DNA of 64,000 nucleotides. Source: Flavobacterium hydrocarbonoxydans. Its GTDB lineage: Bacteria; Bacteroidota; Bacteroidia; Flavobacteriales; Flavobacteriaceae. The stretch spans positions 124,001-188,000 of the forward strand of contig NZ_WSTB01000007.1 in assembly GCF_009789235.1 (NCBI RefSeq), given 5' to 3'. Of this stretch, positions 34,701 to 44,413 are shown piece after piece. Made by a program: the position numbers and the translations under genes. The notes under the pieces are model-generated. The model was not told the origin of the DNA. It made no database searches and saw only the letters and a program-made list of their open reading frames with translations. Position 1 is the stretch's first letter, and each line of letters starts with the position of its first letter.

Positions 34701-37700
34701 ACGTGACTTTTACAGCGCGTCCCACTTCATCATATTCTGTTGTAGTAGGCGTAACAGTAGCTATTGCAGTACTAAAAGTAGCATCTATAGTAGTAGTGGT
34801 GGTTGGGTAATAACTCGTTGCTGGTCTTCCTAAACCGTCATAAATAATTTTTCCTGATATGATTTGTGCTTCCTGATCGGCGCTTCCGGCCGCAGTAAAT
34901 AAACTCGCCGTTTTTTTGACCTGCAAAGCTCTTCCTAAACCATCTGTGTAAGTATAGGTTTCTATGTCTTTATCCAATTCAGGATCATAATTTCTGGTTT
35001 TGGCATACGGTACTTTGGCTTCCGGAAAATAGTCGTAAGCTATTGTGTATGGTTTTCCCGAAGCAATTTCATAAGGAGCCTGGATTGTGGCAATTCGGCC
35101 TTTACTATCTAGTGTATAAATCGTACTTTGATCGTTACGGTCTGTGGTTTTTATTGGAATACCAAAACGATAATCAAATTCCATTTTATTCTGATAACCA
35201 AAAGCGTCTTTAATTTCGGTCATGTATTGATGATTTTCGGTATCAAATACATATTCCAAAGTCATACGCTGTTTTTTATGATTCTCTGGTCCTGTTATTT
35301 TTTGAAGGTTTCCATAAGTATCATAAACAATATCTGTTAGTGCAATTTTATCTGCTGCTATGTAATTTTTTATCTGAGTAACTTCGGCTGTTGTCGTGTT
35401 GATTGTGGTTGCTCTTTTACGGCGAAGTCCTTCTGTTGTATATACTTCTAGTTGTTCCGGAATACCACCATAATAAGGCGTTGTACTTTCGTAATAGCTT
35501 ATTTTTGCAGTTACTTTATCATCGGCTGTTCCGTTTCCTAAATCTTCATACTGAATAATATTTCCGGTGGCATCGTAGGTGTTAATAATATTAGTTTCCA
35601 GATAATCACTTCCTCCTTCATACATTTTTTGATTGATATGAGTCAAGCCCACAAAAATACGTTTGTCGTCACAGGATGGTAAATTCAGATCTGATACCGC
35701 AACACTTGCCTGAGTTGCAACATCAATAAAACTGTATTCGTTTTCTGACTCCTGGCGCATTTTGCCGTTTTTATCTAATGTATAAGAGTGTCTTAAAAGA
35801 TTTTTACGGAAATAATCCTGATTGTAAAATTCCTGAACCGTTGTTGTGAAAACCGAATTATCAGCCGCATCAATTTGTTCCTGAATTACTTTTCCGAAAC
35901 CGTAAAATTCTCTTTCACGGCGGTCCTGATAGCCATCTTCATATCTGAATTTGGCAATCGAATGATCGATTCCATCTCCAGTATGTCCATCAAAAACATC
36001 TACAGATTGCAAAACCCATTTGGCTGAAGGATTTTCGTAACTTGGTTTTAGTAATTCATAATCTACCACATAGCTATTTCCTGCCGCATTGGTAACGCTT
36101 TTTAGCTTGTTGGTTCTTTTGATGTTGGACAATCTTACTTTCAGATTATCTTCGTCTGTAGATATAACATAATCGGTATTCCCGTCTCCGTCCATATCCA
36201 TAAAAGTAGCTTCGGAACGTGACGTACTCCATCCTTTAGTAGCTCCTAATGACGGGGTAATGCGCAGGATCCAAGCAGGAAAATCATACGTGTAACCAAT
36301 ATTAAAACCATAACTCACACTTTTATTCTCGTTCATTTCAGAATAAGTAGGATACACAATAGGCGCATCAAAAGATTCTCCTAAGTTTAAAGAAATGATC
36401 ATCTTGTCCAGTACATATTCTATTTTATCCGGAAGTCCGTCACCATTAATATCCATAAAGGAATTATTTCCATTTGCTGTTGAACGGGCATAGTTTGCCC
36501 CGGCTGTAATTGAACCTGCGTTAAAATTATAACCTAATCCTACACTCCAGTCGGTAGAAGTTCCAGTATTAAGTCCGTTATTATTCCAGGTTTCTGCGGC
36601 TAAAAAACCATATCCGCTATTCAATAATACCGTTCCTTCATCTGTTATTTTATCCGGCAATCCATCACCGTTAATATCAGAGTGGATCATTTTTGATTTA
36701 TCGGTACCATACCCCTGAGTGGCACTAACAGATAACTTATTGGCTGCTTTTTGTGCCTCAATATCAGCACAAGATCGAGATGCTATTCTGGCAGCAGCTT
36801 CTTTTCCTATTACCAGAGCTCCAGAAGTCTGGGGTTGACCGTGACTATAACCTCCTCCAAAACTCGGTCCTTCTGAGGTTGTTTCGGCGTGGCTAAAGTT
36901 ATCTCCCAAATCTAATACTTCAGCAGAAATACTTCCTACTGGTTTGGTCAATTGCACATTGCTTCCTCTTATATAATCCGGAAAACGGTCTCCGTTGAAA
37001 TCGCCCATCGTTTGGGTTACAGACGATTCTCCATCAATAGATTTACTAAATCCCATATTAGCAGGACCGGCATTTACTCCGGCAGCAATACTTTTACTTT
37101 TGCTTTCGCTAATCATGTCCAGTGCCGATGTACTTCCTCCTTCTAATTGAGGTAAAGAGAAATCGGTATAATCGGCAATATCATCTTCTCCAAGTCTCGA
37201 AGTTCCTATTTGAGCACCTTTTATATAAATCGTTTCTTCTAGGCCTTCCCATTTTGCTTTGGTATAAGATGGATTTAGAGATACAAAATAATTCTCAGAA
37301 ACTTCATAGCCTTTGCCATCATAATTTTCCGGATCGGTATTATTTACATCCGGCTCTGTAGCATACGCATCAGATTGTTTAAGTTTGGTCTGATCAATTG
37401 TATTCGAAGCGAGATTTCCATTAATTACAAATCCACCCCAATTTCTATGATACAATCCTAAAGTCCTTTCATCTGGATTTAAAAGGCTGTAAATAGCAAA
37501 ATCATCAGTCGCAGCATCAAAAATAACATCGTCTGTAAGATCAGTCAGGTCTTTTAAATCGGTCACCTGAACCTGAATATTAAGAGCATTTGGTTTTGGA
37601 TAATTTCTAAAAATAGTTACAGACGCTGGATTTGAAACTGTAGTTTCTAACTGAATTGGAATTCCCGCCACTGCATCCGGATAAACTACGGCATCATCAA

Positions 37701-40700
37701 AAGCATTGATCACTTCAACCAAGGTTCCTGATGTAAGCTGATACCGTTTACGTGCCAGCAGGACATTATTCTGCTTCGCCGAAAGAACGACTTCGCCATT
37801 GTAAACATCAAGTGCACCCGGAGGAAAAGGAGTGGCTAAAATTAAATCCTGAGAGAGTATATTCAGTTTTACTTTTCCGCTAACGGTAGCCGTAACACCT
37901 GGTATATTATAGTTACCTTCTCTTTTATTGTATAATAAATGATACACTTCCATTGGCACTTCTTCTTCTGCTGTACCCGGATAAGGAGGAACCGTAACCG
38001 TTGGTGCAAAAGAAATGGTTTGCCAGTTGATATTCGTATTCGTTTCTAAAGATAAAGTTACCTGAGTATCTGCTTCGAAAGCCGGAAGAGTTACAGAAGC
38101 TAAATCGAAGGAAGCAACTTCATTCGCTAAAAAAGTTCTTTCAAAAACAATTACAGGCGGATTTGTCTGTTCCAGATATGTTTTGGTTATGACCAATTTA
38201 ACATGATCTGATGTAAGCGGTTTATTCAGGATTCCTTTAAAAGTAACTGCTCCTGCAACAGGAATTACTTTGGAGGTATTGTTACTGCTAAAAAAATCGG
38301 TACTTGCTTTATAGTCTGCCAACGAATATAAATTGGCATCTTTTAAAGTTGCCGGAACAGTAAAATCGCTTGAGACTATATTATCATTAGTATCTCTGTC
38401 GAACTGTTTTACCTGCGAATACGTAATAACAGGATCCCAGATCACGGTATCAAAATTTCCGTCTTTTACAGCGCTGACCCTGAAATACAAACGTTCTCCT
38501 TTTTCTACAGAAATAGTGTTATTTTGTTTCGTTTTAAGATCATAATCTTTTGCAGTTATAGCCTCATCCCATAATAATTCTGTTCCTTTCTGAAAATACA
38601 AATGCACACCATCTGCCTTGTCATCTCCTGCATTATTTACATATTCTGCACGTGCTTTAATTTGCTCAGGAGTAGTTGCTGCGATTAATTGGTACTCATG
38701 CGAAACTGAAATTATTCCTTTTACAGGTGCTTCCCACATACGTACCACATCATGTAGCGGATTTTGTTTTTCTATTTCTTCTGTCGAAAGTGTTGTAGTT
38801 CCGGGAATTGTAATATCTCCGCCTCCAGCAACTGGCGATGGCGTTCCTGAACTGCTATTTTTAAAAGTTGGAACTCCGTCTATTAATCTATTGTAATATA
38901 CCTGACCGTTACGAACATAATCGATAAGTCCGTCACCGTTAAAATCCATAAAATAGATTTTTGTTTTGCTGGTAGAACGCTGCTGATCATAACCGATATT
39001 AGCAAACTTTAAATTCAGATCGACACCCCAATTAAAAGAGGTAGATTTAGAATAACCAACATCACTAATGTTGATTTCCTGCATTTCTCCAAAAGAATTC
39101 TGACCCGTTGCAGATAAATTTTTTCGGTAAAAAACACCATTTTTATTTTTGAATACTTTATCAGGCAGACCATCTCCGTCAAGATCTTCCATTAACACAG
39201 CTGTGTCAGATGTTCCCCATCCGTTTCCACCATGACCTCCAACAGTAAAAGGTTTTAAATTTCCGGTTTGACCGACAAATCCAACTCCAATACGGTAATT
39301 GATTCCAACATTTGATCCTTCGGAACTGCTCACTAAGGAATGATGTCCTGAAAACAAAATATCTGTGTAAGATGGAATGGCCGTATTGACCAGATTATCT
39401 CCCGGAACTGTCCAATTTTGTTCCGGTCCAAACGGATTGTAATTCCCGGAAGCATCACGAACATCATCAAAATAATCTAAGGTATTGGTATAAAACAAAT
39501 TAGATTCTGAATCATATTCCGAAATAGATTCTAAAAGTGTTTTCTTAAAAGCCCCTTCTTTATAATTCAGCTCATAACTACGAACCATATCGTCTTTATA
39601 ACGTACTTCGATTTTGCGCAGCAGCTGATTGTTCAGTTGTCTGAAACCTAATCGGGCCGAAACCTTCACATCAGGACGGTTTGCTTCTCCTAAATCACTA
39701 TTCTTTACGAAAGTAACGCTGTAATTTCCTTTTTCAGTACCAAAACCAGTATAATATACTTTTTTAAGATAGAGTTCTCCATCTTTCTTTTCGTATTCAT
39801 ATGCTACGGTATTTCCTTTTAAATCAACCTGAAGGCAAAGTGCCCAATGCCCAATATTTCCAGCCGCATCCTGCAAAATTCCATCGGTAGAAAGTCCTGA
39901 TGTTGTACCTCCGTAATAACTGGCCACACCGCTTTTATCGTTTACCACCCAATAATAATTTTTAGGAGATGATCCTTTACGGATAATTTGCTGAAAAGCA
40001 CCTTCGCGTCTTGGATAAAACTGTTTATCAGTAGTTCTGCCCACCCATTCGGCTCTGTGCGAATTCGGGATTAGTTGTTCACCGGCAATCGAATAGGCTT
40101 CTGTTTCATTTGCAGCATCATATCGTGGCGCTCCCCAACGGGTTTCGATACTTACTGCCGGAGTCGAAATATCCCAACCCATTCCTGCCCAGCTGTGCCC
40201 ACCATCACTATCGTATTGTAAATTGAGCGACGGCTGCATTCCGCCACGTCCGCCCGGAATAACGATAGAAAAACCAGTACTCATCGTTCCTCTTCCGTTT
40301 GCAGAAGGCGGTGCGATTGACTGAATACCTACCAAAGGACTGGCCGCTTTTAAATCTTTAATACTCGTGGGTGTATAACCGGAAGTTTCCGGAGATTCTG
40401 GCATTTTGATGATTCCGGCAATAAAATCGGTAAAATGAGTAGTTTTTGCCTTAATAATTCCTTGTTTGATATCCAATGAATCTTTGGTTACTTCCTGCCA
40501 AAGGCGTTTATTTTCATCAAAATAAAATACATTGATGTCTTTTTCGGTATAACCTTCCGGGATTGTTTTCTTGTCATAAGGTAATGATAAAGTCACCGCT
40601 TTGTCAAAAATAGTCCCGTGTGGCAATAATCTAAAACCGGCGTTTATACCCGTAACATTGACCATTGCCGAATTTAAAGGTGCAATGTCTATTTTTCGTA

Positions 40701-41628
40701 ATCCGCTAACTGAGACAGAAACATTGTTTTTTAAGGCTCCAACAGGGAAAACTGCTGTAAAATCTTTATATTCTAATGTATTTGCAGTTTCAATCTTGAT
40801 AGTTTTAGAAATCCGCTCTTTTGCATTTTCTATAGGTCTAAAATGTTCTGCTTTTAAAAAATGCTTTAATTCTAATTTTTCATTAACAATAACTCCGGTT
40901 GCTGTTTCTTTGGTTACCAGAATTGATTTCTGAATGTCTTTTGTATCAAAAATCAATTCAAATTCAGGTTGGTTAACATCAATAGAAATTCCACCGATGG
41001 TCATCTTTTTTATTTGAGAAGGAAAATTTGTTCCTTTTACGTAAAATTTGTTTGCTGATTGTAATAACGTAAAATCAGTTGACGGAAGTGCCGATTTATA
41101 AACAATTCGAACATTTTTGATTTTATATGAATTTGAAATACCTTCAGGAGCTGTAAACAACAAAACGTTATCTCCGGAGCGCAATGATTTTTCTGAAAGC
41201 AGTTCCGATTGTTTGGTCCAGTTTTTATTTACCGATAAAAATTGCCCTCCAATACTAGGCTGATTGTTTAAACTTCTCGAAATCGAAGCGGCCTGATCGT
41301 AGCCAAATAAGTCATATTCTAAATAAGCGCTCTCTCCATTTTCAGGCAGAGCATCTATTTTAAGATGAAAAACGTTGTCATAAGCGTCATCCAAATCAGA
41401 AGCATCGGCCACACCAATAATTCCTTCTGCAATATCTGCCGAAAATGATTTTGTGTTTTTAATTTCGTTTTTAAGAATCGCGATTGAGTCTGTTTTAGCT
41501 TTTTCAATAACCAATTCATTTTCAGTACCATTATGAGTAAATAAAGAAGTTATTTTGTAAGGGCCAAAATTGGCGGCGAACAAAAAAGAACCTATTAAAA
41601 ATACCAGTATTATAATTCTATTTTTCAT
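31795..41628 (-). CDS. Giant secreted SpvB/TcdB/Rhs-repeat protein with papain-like C-terminal tip
   Basis: Protein of 3277 residues. Signal peptide at 1-19. A ZU5-like segment lies around 270-400. SpvB-type domain near 435-490 (STGFSIVIPGGRGGMQPSLN, WAGMGWDIS). FG-GAP/VCBS-like DxNGDGxxD units occur near 813, 893, 1543, 1653, 1724 and 1811. A TcdB-middle-like region is at about 1830-1920. YD/Rhs repeats run from about 2200 to 2780. A Pro-rich linker (about 2859-2940) is followed by the Rhs core (HPDHLGSTSYITNKNG to FIDPDGREP, ends 3052). The 225-residue tip has C3081 in NRNCAMCC and H3185 in EYHSTMVIV, a papain-like pattern. It is probably a secreted polymorphic toxin. No T9SS C-terminal domain is seen, so its export route past the inner membrane is unclear. 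Confidence 0.88.
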   Translation of the reverse strand: MKNRIIILVFLIGSFLFAANFGPYKITSLFTHNGTENELVIEKAKTDSIAILKNEIKNTKSFSADIAEGIIGVADASDLDDAYDNVFHLKIDALPENGESAYLEYDLFGYDQAASISRSLNNQPSIGGQFLSVNKNWTKQSELLSEKSLRSGDNVLLFTAPEGISNSYKIKNVRIVYKSALPSTDFTLLQSANKFYVKGTNFPSQIKKMTIGGISIDVNQPEFELIFDTKDIQKSILVTKETATGVIVNEKLELKHFLKAEHFRPIENAKERISKTIKIETANTLEYKDFTAVFPVGALKNNVSVSVSGLRKIDIAPLNSAMVNVTGINAGFRLLPHGTIFDKAVTLSLPYDKKTIPEGYTEKDINVFYFDENKRLWQEVTKDSLDIKQGIIKAKTTHFTDFIAGIIKMPESPETSGYTPTSIKDLKAASPLVGIQSIAPPSANGRGTMSTGFSIVIPGGRGGMQPSLNLQYDSDGGHSWAGMGWDISTPAVSIETRWGAPRYDAANETEAYSIAGEQLIPNSHRAEWVGRTTDKQFYPRREGAFQQIIRKGSSPKNYYWVVNDKSGVASYYGGTTSGLSTDGILQDAAGNIGHWALCLQVDLKGNTVAYEYEKKDGELYLKKVYYTGFGTEKGNYSVTFVKNSDLGEANRPDVKVSARLGFRQLNNQLLRKIEVRYKDDMVRSYELNYKEGAFKKTLLESISEYDSESNLFYTNTLDYFDDVRDASGNYNPFGPEQNWTVPGDNLVNTAIPSYTDILFSGHHSLVSSSEGSNVGINYRIGVGFVGQTGNLKPFTVGGHGGNGWGTSDTAVLMEDLDGDGLPDKVFKNKNGVFYRKNLSATGQNSFGEMQEINISDVGYSKSTSFNWGVDLNLKFANIGYDQQRSTSKTKIYFMDFNGDGLIDYVRNGQVYYNRLIDGVPTFKNSSSGTPSPVAGGGDITIPGTTTLSTEEIEKQNPLHDVVRMWEAPVKGIISVSHEYQLIAATTPEQIKARAEYVNNAGDDKADGVHLYFQKGTELLWDEAITAKDYDLKTKQNNTISVEKGERLYFRVSAVKDGNFDTVIWDPVITYSQVKQFDRDTNDNIVSSDFTVPATLKDANLYSLADYKASTDFFSSNNTSKVIPVAGAVTFKGILNKPLTSDHVKLVITKTYLEQTNPPVIVFERTFLANEVASFDLASVTLPAFEADTQVTLSLETNTNINWQTISFAPTVTVPPYPGTAEEEVPMEVYHLLYNKREGNYNIPGVTATVSGKVKLNILSQDLILATPFPPGALDVYNGEVVLSAKQNNVLLARKRYQLTSGTLVEVINAFDDAVVYPDAVAGIPIQLETTVSNPASVTIFRNYPKPNALNIQVQVTDLKDLTDLTDDVIFDAATDDFAIYSLLNPDERTLGLYHRNWGGFVINGNLASNTIDQTKLKQSDAYATEPDVNNTDPENYDGKGYEVSENYFVSLNPSYTKAKWEGLEETIYIKGAQIGTSRLGEDDIADYTDFSLPQLEGGSTSALDMISESKSKSIAAGVNAGPANMGFSKSIDGESSVTQTMGDFNGDRFPDYIRGSNVQLTKPVGSISAEVLDLGDNFSHAETTSEGPSFGGGYSHGQPQTSGALVIGKEAAARIASRSCADIEAQKAANKLSVSATQGYGTDKSKMIHSDINGDGLPDKITDEGTVLLNSGYGFLAAETWNNNGLNTGTSTDWSVGLGYNFNAGSITAGANYARSTANGNNSFMDINGDGLPDKIEYVLDKMIISLNLGESFDAPIVYPTYSEMNENKSVSYGFNIGYTYDFPAWILRITPSLGATKGWSTSRSEATFMDMDGDGNTDYVISTDEDNLKVRLSNIKRTNKLKSVTNAAGNSYVVDYELLKPSYENPSAKWVLQSVDVFDGHTGDGIDHSIAKFRYEDGYQDRREREFYGFGKVIQEQIDAADNSVFTTTVQEFYNQDYFRKNLLRHSYTLDKNGKMRQESENEYSFIDVATQASVAVSDLNLPSCDDKRIFVGLTHINQKMYEGGSDYLETNIINTYDATGNIIQYEDLGNGTADDKVTAKISYYESTTPYYGGIPEQLEVYTTEGLRRKRATTINTTTAEVTQIKNYIAADKIALTDIVYDTYGNLQKITGPENHKKQRMTLEYVFDTENHQYMTEIKDAFGYQNKMEFDYRFGIPIKTTDRNDQSTIYTLDSKGRIATIQAPYEIASGKPYTIAYDYFPEAKVPYAKTRNYDPELDKDIETYTYTDGLGRALQVKKTASLFTAAGSADQEAQIISGKIIYDGLGRPATSYYPTTTTTIDATFSTAIATVTPTTTEYDEVGRAVKVTLPDGSTNTTTFALDNYDGIPALSTIQTDALNKTSQTYTDAAGQNLASLQNDLVTKFETNALGEMIKVTDAMDHVTKSSYDWLGRRVEFTHPDAGTTTMQYDLAGNLTSRITQDIKNTVPNDGAIQYEYNYNRLESIKYPKNPQNNVQYNYGKADGTAARRGRLWFVQDASGGQEFFYGKLGEVEKEIRTLRITPTDIQTYISEYEYDTWNRIQKMTYPDGEVVEYTYNRAGNLQSMQGKKESHTYDYIKQLSYDEFEQRKYLKYGNDTETHYTYDDVMRRLQQLQVKSGTREVMNNSYSYDLVGNVLGIKNAAPIVNNTLGGTSNHEYQYDDFYRLKSAKATYQGEFTKASYELNMSYNKMHNITKKDLVHTVNSEQKGYVLDYNYDNELHPNAPNKIAESGKTEPREYVYDGNGNPTSYTEEKSFRKMTWDEENRLMGINDNGRIHQFTYDASGERVIKSSGDSQNVAINGETAATIVHTDDYTGYVSPYFVINKGKFTKHYFEGAGRIVSKLGNGSFAQPLKLTAGGVNYGKLTAEQQKALDNYVKGLGVPPGPPTQHGIYATPEFTGDPYPSEALKPVEENQEPPEGWPRNPVFNAPGDVPGPPVQFGPPVEPETVKGGEGFTGIGLPENDIFYFHPDHLGSTSYITNKNGSISQHVEYIAFGEVLFEEHSSSFSSPYLFNGKELDRETNLSYYGARYLDMKTSLWLSVDPKTENYPNYSPYVYCFNNPNRFIDPDGREPIPNWSKFIQNINNLITNALGGRSDLNRNCAMCCLNALGSNLNALYGTNTNIKTNNTLSSAVTSINSKNYQKISNVAPTYDGKKLSSRSHNDMSSQDLSQDLQSINSNITNKLDDLTERLGIGIFAVGMGAEYHSTMVIVSKDYTQKINVDGVDYVGTNVNPLFIYVEDGGGARAFTKEQFEENMQVWIYSARKFYRGDKTVTGAKDGNKKADISLDSTIFQLKIE

Positions 41629-41670
41629 AAAGCAGGTTAATCGATTATGGGGAAATCGTTTATGTTTAAA

Positions 41671-43635
41671 TTATTTCACAATAACTTTAAAAGTTTTTGT
41701 ACCAAATTCTGAACTAACAGACACCAGATACATGCCCGATGAGCTATTGATTGTATCATCATACAAATACGTTTCTATTTGACTGAGGTATTTTTGTTTG
41801 AGAAGAGATCCTGTAAGAGAGTAAATACTAATATTTGCATCTGTCTTGTGTGGATACTGCATGGCAAGAGAAAAATGACCGTCTGTAGTTGGATTAGGAT
41901 ATAAAATAATCACACTCGAATCGGTAATTTCTTTTCCATCCGTAGTAACGGCAATTTTGGTCGAAGTTTTACACCCTTTATCATTTACTAATCGAAGCTC
42001 ATAAGTACCTGGCTGATCGATCATGATTTTAGGGTTATTCTCTATAAAATCACCTTCATAAAACCATTCATATTCATAATTTCCGGCTGGTAAGCCAGCA
42101 CTGGCATCAAACACGAGAGGATTTCCACTTGTCAGTAAATAATCCGATTTTAAATTCGGAACGGTTCCTTGTTTATCTGCTACAAAAACGGTTTCTGAGT
42201 ATAGATTTCCTTTTCCGTCTCTAACAATATAATCATAGGTTCCGGAGGAAAGCTGTACTCCGGTAGTACTTTTTGCAGCCTGATTCCACTGTTTTACCAC
42301 CACATCGCTGCCTTCTTTTTTTACTGTAACCGTAAACGGAGCTTCTCCGCCTTCAATAGAATAATTTAACTGTCCAGATCCAGACACGCCACAAGTTGCC
42401 TCGGTAATCCAGACCCTGCTAAACATCTCGGGTGCGACTTTTAGCGTAAATTTGGCTTTGCCAGATTTTTGTTTGTCCCAGTTAAAATCATTTAAAGTCA
42501 ATTTTTCCTGGGTTGAAGTACTTGCTAAACGCACATATTCCGAATCTTTTTCGTCATAGGTTCCTTTTCCTGAATAATCCACCAACAACCAGTAGTAGGT
42601 ATCTTTGGGTAAAGTGCCTTTTATAAAATTGGGATTCAGGGACCAGTTAAGACTCAAATCTCCTGAGTTCGAAAAATCCAATTGCCATTGTCTTGCAATA
42701 CCTATTGGCTCACCCTGCTCCTGTTTTTTGACTAAGAGATTTTTCCCGTTATCGCTCCAAAAAGCAAAATAATTGTTAGGGATTGTATTGGATTTACTTT
42801 TAAGTTCGATTGTCAACAATCCTTCTTCGATCATGTTACTGCTTTTTAATTGCAGTAATCCGCTGGCATCATCTCTTCCCACTCCGGTAATCGAAGCATC
42901 AAAACCTTTATGCTTGTCGATATCCCAAATGGTTTGTCCCTGACTATTTACGTAATTTCTATTTTCGAATTGCGAAAGCGAAATCCCATATTTAATTCCG
43001 AGGTAACTCGCTACTTTTTGGGTTTCTTTGCCAGATAAAACTCTGTTGTAAACGAGAATTTCACTTATATTTCCTTTAAACTCTTCAGGAGGTAATTTCT
43101 CAAATTTAGATTTTTGGCCAATCGTTAATGACGATAACTTTGCTACACTATCTGTTACATTTTGCTGAAAAAAATGAATATTCGCTTTATGCGGTTTAAT
43201 TTTTTCCTGATAGGATTGGTAAGAATATTTTTTTAGATCGACCAAACGTTTATTGGTTGCTACAGAAAGTGTTTTTTGAGGATCGTTTATCGTCCATAAA
43301 AATTGTTCTTTCAGACTGTCTTTTACTTTATAGACCATAAACAGAGTCTGACGTCTTTTACTTTCTATGCCCAAAGGCAAAATCAGGGAATCCTGAGCCG
43401 TATCAAAAACAATACTTGGATTAAAATTAAAAGCTGCTCCGGTCTGCTTTTTTGCTGATATTTTCCCTTCTTTGTTCGTAAGGCTTTCCCAGTAATAGGC
43501 CTCTGCGGTATTTCGGGTTTTAATCCAAAAAGACGGTTCTTCTACGGCTCCTGGCCATACTTTTTGTTGAGAAAAAACCAGATTACTTGCCGATAACGTT
43601 ATAAAAACTGATGCTAAAAAAATCTTTCTATACAT
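41671..43635 (-). CDS. T9SS type A cargo protein with LamG-like region
   Basis: Start taken at 43635 (MYRKIFLASVF), where the signal peptide begins; an ATG three codons earlier is also possible. Protein of about 654 residues. The first third ends in EILVYNRVLSGKETQKVASYLGIKYGISL, typical of the end of LamG/concanavalin-like domains. A SprB-repeat-like stretch follows (about 450-530: SIEGGEAPFTVTVKKEG, SGTYDYIVRDGKGN), then an Ig-like segment. The final ~75 residues, ILYPNPTTDGHFSLA to GTKTFKVIVK, form a type A T9SS sorting domain. It is secreted to the cell surface. It lies 42 bases upstream of the giant rhs gene and is probably co-transcribed. Confidence 0.88.
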   Translation of the reverse strand: MYRKIFLASVFITLSASNLVFSQQKVWPGAVEEPSFWIKTRNTAEAYYWESLTNKEGKISAKKQTGAAFNFNPSIVFDTAQDSLILPLGIESKRRQTLFMVYKVKDSLKEQFLWTINDPQKTLSVATNKRLVDLKKYSYQSYQEKIKPHKANIHFFQQNVTDSVAKLSSLTIGQKSKFEKLPPEEFKGNISEILVYNRVLSGKETQKVASYLGIKYGISLSQFENRNYVNSQGQTIWDIDKHKGFDASITGVGRDDASGLLQLKSSNMIEEGLLTIELKSKSNTIPNNYFAFWSDNGKNLLVKKQEQGEPIGIARQWQLDFSNSGDLSLNWSLNPNFIKGTLPKDTYYWLLVDYSGKGTYDEKDSEYVRLASTSTQEKLTLNDFNWDKQKSGKAKFTLKVAPEMFSRVWITEATCGVSGSGQLNYSIEGGEAPFTVTVKKEGSDVVVKQWNQAAKSTTGVQLSSGTYDYIVRDGKGNLYSETVFVADKQGTVPNLKSDYLLTSGNPLVFDASAGLPAGNYEYEWFYEGDFIENNPKIMIDQPGTYELRLVNDKGCKTSTKIAVTTDGKEITDSSVIILYPNPTTDGHFSLAMQYPHKTDANISIYSLTGSLLKQKYLSQIETYLYDDTINSSSGMYLVSVSSEFGTKTFKVIVK

Positions 43636-43667
43636 AATTTCCAATGTTTTTAAAATGAAATCGACTC

Positions 43668-44399
43668 TTAGAAATTGGCCAAATCATCAAAGTTGAAGGA
43701 GTAGCCAATAATCAAGGAAATACTATTGATTTTGTTATTGTTTTCGCTATAACGATGCCCGTTTTCTTCTGTTGTCAAAGCATCTGTAAGTCCTAAAGTA
43801 TAACGTGCTCCAATAGATAAGTTGGAACTGAATTCATAACCTGCAGAAAACATTCCGTAGAAATAATTTTTACCTGTCAGAGATTCTTTCAGTACTTTTT
43901 GCACATTGGCATCCGGCTCAAAATAAGTGCCCGAATCAGCAAATATTTCCTGGGCATTCGAGCTGTATTTGATATTATCACTGGCAATATTAAATCCGAC
44001 ATACGGCCCTGCTCCTATATAAAATCCTTCAATCGGATAATATTTAAACTGTGCACCAACGTTGATATAACTGTAGCCAAAAGTCATTTTGTATTTTAAG
44101 CCCTTGATGTCTTCATAATTCAAATCCGTTCCCTGACCTGAGTACGAAAGCTCCGTCTGAACACTTACTTTGGCATAAGGATATTTCCAGTTGATTAACA
44201 GACCCGCTGTGCCGCCAAATTTACCTTCCTCTTTTAAAGTATAGCCTTCATAAATTCCTTTTGGCACTATCACATCGGGAAGATTTGACATTTTAGAATA
44301 AATTCCACCTGCAAAAAGACCATACGTTATCTCTCTGTCGCCTTGTGCAAACAATACTTTTGTGCTCACTAATACTAGCAGCAAAATAATTTTTTTCAT
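43668..44399 (-). CDS. Outer-membrane beta-barrel protein (PorT-like fold), paralogue 2
   Basis: Start placed at 44399 (MKKIILLLVLVSTKVLFAQ), giving a clear signal peptide; an upstream ATG at 44420 would overlap the preceding gene. The mature part has alternating beta strands and glycine/aromatic patterns (ITYGLFAGGIYSKMSNLP, FYIGAGPYVGFNIA, SIGARYTLGLTD) and ends in aromatic YSFNFDDLANF, as in small eight-strand barrels. It is clearly paralogous to the preceding gene (ITYGL..GGIYSK.SNLP in both). Its role in the rhs cluster is unknown; it might anchor or assist surface display. Confidence 0.82.
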   Translation of the reverse strand: MKKIILLLVLVSTKVLFAQGDREITYGLFAGGIYSKMSNLPDVIVPKGIYEGYTLKEEGKFGGTAGLLINWKYPYAKVSVQTELSYSGQGTDLNYEDIKGLKYKMTFGYSYINVGAQFKYYPIEGFYIGAGPYVGFNIASDNIKYSSNAQEIFADSGTYFEPDANVQKVLKESLTGKNYFYGMFSAGYEFSSNLSIGARYTLGLTDALTTEENGHRYSENNNKINSISLIIGYSFNFDDLANF

Positions 44400-44413
44400 G
44401 TTTTTTATTGAAA

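Noticed and set aside
31795..41628. Rhs protein considered as a T6SS effector
   Set aside because: It has a Sec signal peptide and SpvB/TcdB domains and no PAAR; no T6SS genes are in the window.
43635..43644. Upstream ATG (MEI) as start of the T9SS cargo gene
   Set aside because: The signal peptide fits better from the ATG at 43635; the difference is only three codons and remains uncertain.
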